Source of the DNA: Planctomycetota bacterium
Lineage (GTDB): Bacteria; Planctomycetota; PLA2
Assembly: GCA_021776735.1 (NCBI GenBank)
Contig: JAJFFH010000023.1
Span: 22,101 to 86,100, forward strand
Direction: 5' to 3'
DNA length: 64,000 bases
Shown here: positions 60,960 to 64,000 of the stretch, piece by piece
Layout of the letters: each line of letters opens with the position of its first letter
Position numbering within the stretch: the first letter of the stretch is position 1
Notes under the pieces: model-generated
Told to the model about the DNA's origin: nothing
Database searches by the model: none
The model's input: the letters and a program-made list of their open reading frames with translations, nothing else
Translations under genes and position numbers: made by a program

Positions 60960-61835
60960 TCACCTTCGCTGCCGTGAAACTGCTAGCGCCACGCCCCCGA
61001 TTACCAGCGCGGCACCGAGCAGCCGCGGCCAGGAAAACGGCTCGTGCGGAATGCGCTGCTGGTTCATCGCGTTGGTGGCCAGCAAGACCAGCAGGGTCAC
61101 GACCGGCCCGAGGGTCAGGATCACGGCGGCGAGGCTGGCGTCGATGTGGCGCAGGCTTTCGGTGAATGCCCAGTAGGCGACGACCGTGTTCATGCACAGG
61201 TACGCGATCGCGGCGAGTTGCACGCCGTCCGGCGAGCGCAGGGTTTCGACGAACGCGACCGGTGCGGTGCCGGCGGCGGCGACGAGCGAGACCCAGGCCA
61301 TGCACCACGACGAGTGGCGGTCCTTCCCGGCCCGTTTTTGGAGCATGGCGTATGCCGCCCAGCCCGCGGCGGCCAAAAAGACAAGGGCGACGCCGAGGGC
61401 GCTGCGGGGCGTGGCCGAGCCTTCCCAAGAGACCAGGACGACGCCGCCCAGCGCGACCGCGCCGCCCGCGAGATGGCGCCGTGTCGGCCGTTCGCCCAAA
61501 AAGGCCATGCCGAGCAGCACCAAAAACAAAGGGGCGGTCTGGATCAGGACCTGGGTGATCGCCGGGCCGGCGCGCTCGACCGCCCACATGTAGGTGACGT
61601 AGTTCACGGCGAGGAAAAGCCCGGCGAAAACCAGTCCCAGGGGCGGCCGGCCGAGGCGGTGGCCGCGCTGGCGGACCACCCAGATCGAGAACAGGGCGGC
61701 GATCGTGAGGCGGACAAACGACAGCAGCGGGGACGTGATTCCGCCCAAGGCGATGGTGCCGCCGATGGGGACCGTCCCCCAGACGAAGGCGGCGAGGCCG
61801 GCGAGAGCCACGCCTTTCGCTTTGGAGGGAGTCAT
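60960..61835 (-). CDS. DMT-family (EamA) transporter
   Basis: The product has 291 residues from ATG 61835. Ten membrane helices in two EamA repeats are visible: repeat 1 begins GVALAGLAAFVWGTVPIGGT and repeat 2 ALGVALVFLAAAGWAAYAML; PAITQVLIQTAPLFLVLLGM and ASLAAVILTLGPVVTLLVLL are the conserved helix pairs. Members export amino acids, nucleosides or other metabolites; no substrate is implied here. It is divergent from an ATP-grasp gene with only 21 nt between the starts, so regulatory sites must overlap coding sequence. Confidence 0.85.
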   Translation of the reverse strand: MTPSKAKGVALAGLAAFVWGTVPIGGTIALGGITSPLLSFVRLTIAALFSIWVVRQRGHRLGRPPLGLVFAGLFLAVNYVTYMWAVERAGPAITQVLIQTAPLFLVLLGMAFLGERPTRRHLAGGAVALGGVVLVSWEGSATPRSALGVALVFLAAAGWAAYAMLQKRAGKDRHSSWCMAWVSLVAAAGTAPVAFVETLRSPDGVQLAAIAYLCMNTVVAYWAFTESLRHIDASLAAVILTLGPVVTLLVLLATNAMNQQRIPHEPFSWPRLLGAALVIGGVALAVSRQRR

Positions 61836-61844
61836 CGCAGGGGC

Positions 61845-61850
61845 TAGGAT
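61845..61850 (+). promoter_or_regulatory. -10 box of a probable leaderless promoter
   Basis: TAGGAT ends exactly 6 nt before ATG 61857. No Shine-Dalgarno sequence separates them. Confidence 0.4.
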
Positions 61851-61856
61851 GCCGGG

Positions 61857-62789
61857 ATGCCCCAGATAATCGGACTGCTGCACGGGATGGAACGCGCCTT
61901 TCCCGGGGCGCTCGCGGAGCGCATCAACCAGATCGCCGGAGGCAAGGTCGTTGCCGAGCCGGTCAGCATCGGCGCCGTGACCATCCATGACCAAAAGAAA
62001 TATGCCGTGATCCTCGACCGGATCAGCCACGAGGTTCCGTTTTACCGGGCGTGGCTGAAACAAGCCGCGCACCAGGGCACGCAGGTGGTCAACAATCCGT
62101 TCTGGTTCTCGGCGGATGACAAGTACTTCGGGTGCCTCGTGGCCGAGCAGAGCGGCGTAGCGTCGCCGAAGACCGCCCTGCTTCCGCATCGCGAGCATCC
62201 CACCGGCACCGAGGCCACGTCGTTTTCCAACCTCGAGTTTCCGGTCGCGTGGGAAAAGACGTGGGAGTACCTGGGGTTCCCGCTCTTCATGAAGCCGGCG
62301 GACGGCGGCGGCTGGAAAGACGTCTATCGCTGCGCGGACCCCGACGAGTTTTTCGACGCCTACTCAAAGACCCACACCCTGCACATGATGGCGCAGGAAG
62401 AGATCGTGTTTCACGAATACTACCGCTGCTATTGCATCGGCCGCGAGCGCACGCACATCATGCGCTACGACCCGAAGGCGCCGCACCACGAGCGCTACGT
62501 ACAAAACCCGCCCGAGATCGAGCCCGCGCTAAGAGAAAAGATGGAGCGCGACATCGTGGCCCTGTGCCGCGCGCTGGGCTACGACTTCAACACGGTGGAG
62601 TTCGCCATCCGCGACGGCATCCCGTACGCGATCGACTACACCAACCCTTGCCCGGATGCCGAACCGACCAGCGTAGGCGAAGAAAACTATGCATGGGTGC
62701 TTGAGAACTCAGCGGAGTTCCTGATCGAACGCGCCCTGAACCCGATCCCTATCGAAGTCTCCGGAACCTGGCCGCAGGCGCACCGGTAG
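61857..62789 (+). CDS. ATP-grasp domain protein
   Basis: The product has 310 residues. The ATP-grasp core is visible: GFPLFMKPADGGGWKDVYRC (the ATP-binding Lys and Gly-rich loop), MMAQEEIVFHEYYRCYCIG, and the metal-binding end FNTVEFAIRDGIPYAIDYTN followed by PCPDAEPTS. The N-terminal 90 residues resemble the pre-ATP-grasp fold. These enzymes ligate a carboxylate to an amine or thiol through an acyl-phosphate, as in RimK-like peptide or amino-acid ligases. No peptide substrate gene lies nearby, so the product is unknown. Confidence 0.7.
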   Translation: MPQIIGLLHGMERAFPGALAERINQIAGGKVVAEPVSIGAVTIHDQKKYAVILDRISHEVPFYRAWLKQAAHQGTQVVNNPFWFSADDKYFGCLVAEQSGVASPKTALLPHREHPTGTEATSFSNLEFPVAWEKTWEYLGFPLFMKPADGGGWKDVYRCADPDEFFDAYSKTHTLHMMAQEEIVFHEYYRCYCIGRERTHIMRYDPKAPHHERYVQNPPEIEPALREKMERDIVALCRALGYDFNTVEFAIRDGIPYAIDYTNPCPDAEPTSVGEENYAWVLENSAEFLIERALNPIPIEVSGTWPQAHR

Positions 62790-63183
62790 TTCGGCGGGTT
62801 GCAAGCGTCTCCCAACGGCGGGATGACGACGTTGTCCGCTTGGGGCGCGAGTGGCCGTTGCCGTCGCAGTGGGTGTTTCCGGCGACCCGGATCATGGCCC
62901 GACCGACCATCTCGGAGGAGACTCGTGACGCGCAGCTTCTACGCGACCGCAGGCCATCACGGCGCCCGTCTTATGCCGCAGCGCCCGTGCAGTCTATCCC
63001 GACAGCCCCCGATCCGCACCATGCCCAAAACCCGCACGACAAGCCGCTTTCGCGGCACTTTCCAGAGTCGCCGATTCGAGATAGACTGCACGCGTTCGCA
63101 CGGCCCTCGTCTTATGCGGAACCTCATAAGTAGTAATTGGGCAGACCACAACGCAATCGGTACAGAACAATAAGGACACGCTA
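62790..63183. other. 394-nt gap with paired repeats
   Basis: No convincing gene. A 12-bp inverted repeat GTGCAGTCTATC (62987-62998 and reverse at 63080-63091) sits inside a 10-bp direct repeat CGTCTTATGC (62967-62976 and 63108-63117). At 63136-63147 ATTGGGCAGACC resembles the GTTGGGCAGACC that ends the attC site 440 nt further on, so this may be the left border of a cassette region. Confidence 0.45.
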
Positions 63184-63510
63184 ATGACGCTAGCGACATG
63201 CAAACAATGCGGACAACCTGTATCGAACGAAGCTAGCACATGCCCTGGGTGTGGTGTGCCGAGTCCTGCTGTTTCGCGGGAGAAGGAGCTGCTCCAGGTT
63301 GAAATTGATCGGGAGCGCGAAGAGGAACGCCGCCAAGAAGGCCTCTATAAGCAAGCACAGAGGGACAAGTTCCTGTGGTTTGGCGGGGGCAAAGTGCAGC
63401 GCCACGTGGATCTTGCTCGGGAAGCAGGAAAGCGAAAACTAGACCTCATGCGCCGCCTTCAGGATTTGGATCTGCCGTCCGAATTCCGCGATGATGAACC
63501 ACGTGGTTGA
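63184..63510 (+). CDS. Small zinc-ribbon protein (probable integron cassette gene)
   Basis: The product has 108 residues. The N-terminus is a zinc ribbon (CKQCGQPV then CPGCGVPS, four cysteines at 6, 9, 20, 23), followed by a charged coiled-coil-like stretch (EIDREREEERRQEGLYKQAQ) and a short C-terminus. A single small gene followed after 9 nt by an attC site, with base composition milder than the chromosome, fits an integron gene cassette. The function is unknown. Confidence 0.6.
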   Translation: MTLATCKQCGQPVSNEASTCPGCGVPSPAVSREKELLQVEIDREREEERRQEGLYKQAQRDKFLWFGGGKVQRHVDLAREAGKRKLDLMRRLQDLDLPSEFRDDEPRG

Positions 63511-63519
63511 CAACGGCTT

Positions 63520-63583
63520 GCCCAACCTGCCGATGCAGCCGGACGCGGCTTCGCCGCGCCGCTGATCGGCAACACCGTTGGGC
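63520..63583 (+). other. Integron attC recombination site
   Basis: The 64-nt site starts with GCCCAAC (RYYYAAC, 63520-63526) and ends with GTTGGGC (GTTRRRY core, 63577-63583). The inside folds as an imperfect stem, TGCCGATGCAGCCGGACGCG on one arm against CGCGCCGCTGATCGGCA on the other, with a short TTCG-type loop and single unpaired bases on one arm, as in functional attC hairpins. The next small gene starts 14 nt after it. Confidence 0.75.
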
Positions 63584-63597
63584 AGACCTTTGTGTAA

Positions 63598-63942
63598 ATG
63601 GCGCCGCTGTTCTTGAACACGGATCTGACGATGGAGAGACTCGGTCCCAATACACGTCAACTGCTCGCCGATTTCGGCCTCAGCTCAGAAGACCTTGATG
63701 ATATCGAGAGCGGGGAAGTCTCCTGGGAAGTCATAGACTCGGATCATCCCCACCCTGAGGCGGATGGAGACCTGCTTCTCTTCCACTCCGAGGGGCAGCG
63801 GTTCGTCTGCTGCCTGACAAAGCCTCAGGTCAATAACCTCGTCAATGCATGGGAGTTCGAGAGGGAGCAGTCCCGGAAAGTTGTCGTTCATGCGACCCGT
63901 TGCAAGTCCTCGGGTCGTCGTCGTCCGAGGTGTGACCTGTAG
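63598..63942 (+). CDS. Small hypothetical cassette protein
   Basis: The product has 114 residues from ATG 63598, 14 nt behind the attC core, the usual distance for a cassette gene. The sequence is acidic in the middle (GLSSEDLDDIESGEVSWEVI) and basic at the end (ATRCKSSGRRRPRCDL). No family is recognised. The last 55 nt overlap a minus-strand frame, so the C-terminus may be altered by a later insertion. Confidence 0.45.
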   Translation: MAPLFLNTDLTMERLGPNTRQLLADFGLSSEDLDDIESGEVSWEVIDSDHPHPEADGDLLLFHSEGQRFVCCLTKPQVNNLVNAWEFEREQSRKVVVHATRCKSSGRRRPRCDL

Positions 63943-64000
63943 AGGACGCGGCGCATGAGTTCGTCCCAGCGTCCTGCCTTGAGGTAGCAGCGGAGGTGGA
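63888..64000 (-). CDS. 3' end of an unidentified minus-strand gene (partial)
   Basis: From the right edge a frame reads HLRCYLKAGRWDELMRRVLY and continues to TGA at 63888-63890. The composition looks protein-like and could be the end of a transposase or other mobile-element protein, but 37 residues are not enough to decide. It overlaps the cassette gene by 55 nt. Confidence 0.3.
   Translation of the reverse strand, partial: HLRCYLKAGRWDELMRRVLYRSHLGRRRPEDLQRVA

Noticed and set aside
63020..63142. A second attC site ending at 63142
   Set aside because: GCCCAAA and ATTGGGC could be decayed ends, but the inside has no matching stem, so it is not called as attC.

Overview
The window is high-GC bacterial chromosome that looks like Planctomycetota. 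The reasons are three ECF sigma factors fused through a membrane helix to long chains of carboxypeptidase-regulatory-like domains, a redoxin / cytochrome c / copper-monooxygenase chimera, many secreted Gly/Arg-rich proteins, and an ISAzo13 ('Rhodopirellula-type') transposase remnant. No rRNA, tRNA or CRISPR was seen. The phylum call is inference from gene content.

Layout. 0-5.6 kb: a secreted-protein tail, a VWA protein, and an overlapping operon of ECF sigma factor, single-pass membrane regulator and lipoprotein, beside a truncated DUF2071 gene. 5.8-10.4 kb: an iodotyrosine-deiodinase-like nitroreductase divergent from a RuBisCO-like protein, the redox chimera, and an APH-type kinase. 10.4-13.5 kb: a less GC-rich accessory patch with a transposase remnant, unknown exported proteins and two frame problems. 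13.5-20.5 kb: two tandem paralogous SARP/AfsR-type STAND regulators. 20.8-29.7 kb: two copies of a three-gene operon (DUF4388 protein, helical protein, HD-GYP protein) with an extra DUF4388 gene and a membrane MutS-like ATPase between them. 30.3-49.9 kb: a double amidohydrolase, three membrane-tethered ECF fusions, another regulatory-domain protein, a metallophosphoesterase-LamG protein, a HEAT protein and a methyltransferase. 50.3-58 kb: a nucleotidyltransferase, an unknown anchored protein, and two ABC systems (ABC-2 type and MacB/LolD type). 58-62.8 kb: glycogen branching enzyme with an esterase, a DMT transporter and an ATP-grasp enzyme. 63.1-64 kb: small genes around a convincing integron attC site.

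Three signals run across the window. (1) A 13-mer, ACGGACGGCGATG, occurs 16 times exactly and about 10 more times with one mismatch, on both strands, inside and between genes, and is read in several protein phases; it behaves like an uptake, recombination or chromosome-organisation signal. (2) REP-like mosaics of three hairpin modules lie at the 3' ends of five minus-strand genes, with compensatory stem changes. (3) Many genes have a TANNNT -10 box 5-9 nt before the start codon and no Shine-Dalgarno sequence, pointing to common leaderless transcription.

The regulatory load is high for 64 kb: four ECF sigma factors, two SARP-STAND proteins, two HD-GYP proteins and three DUF4388 proteins.
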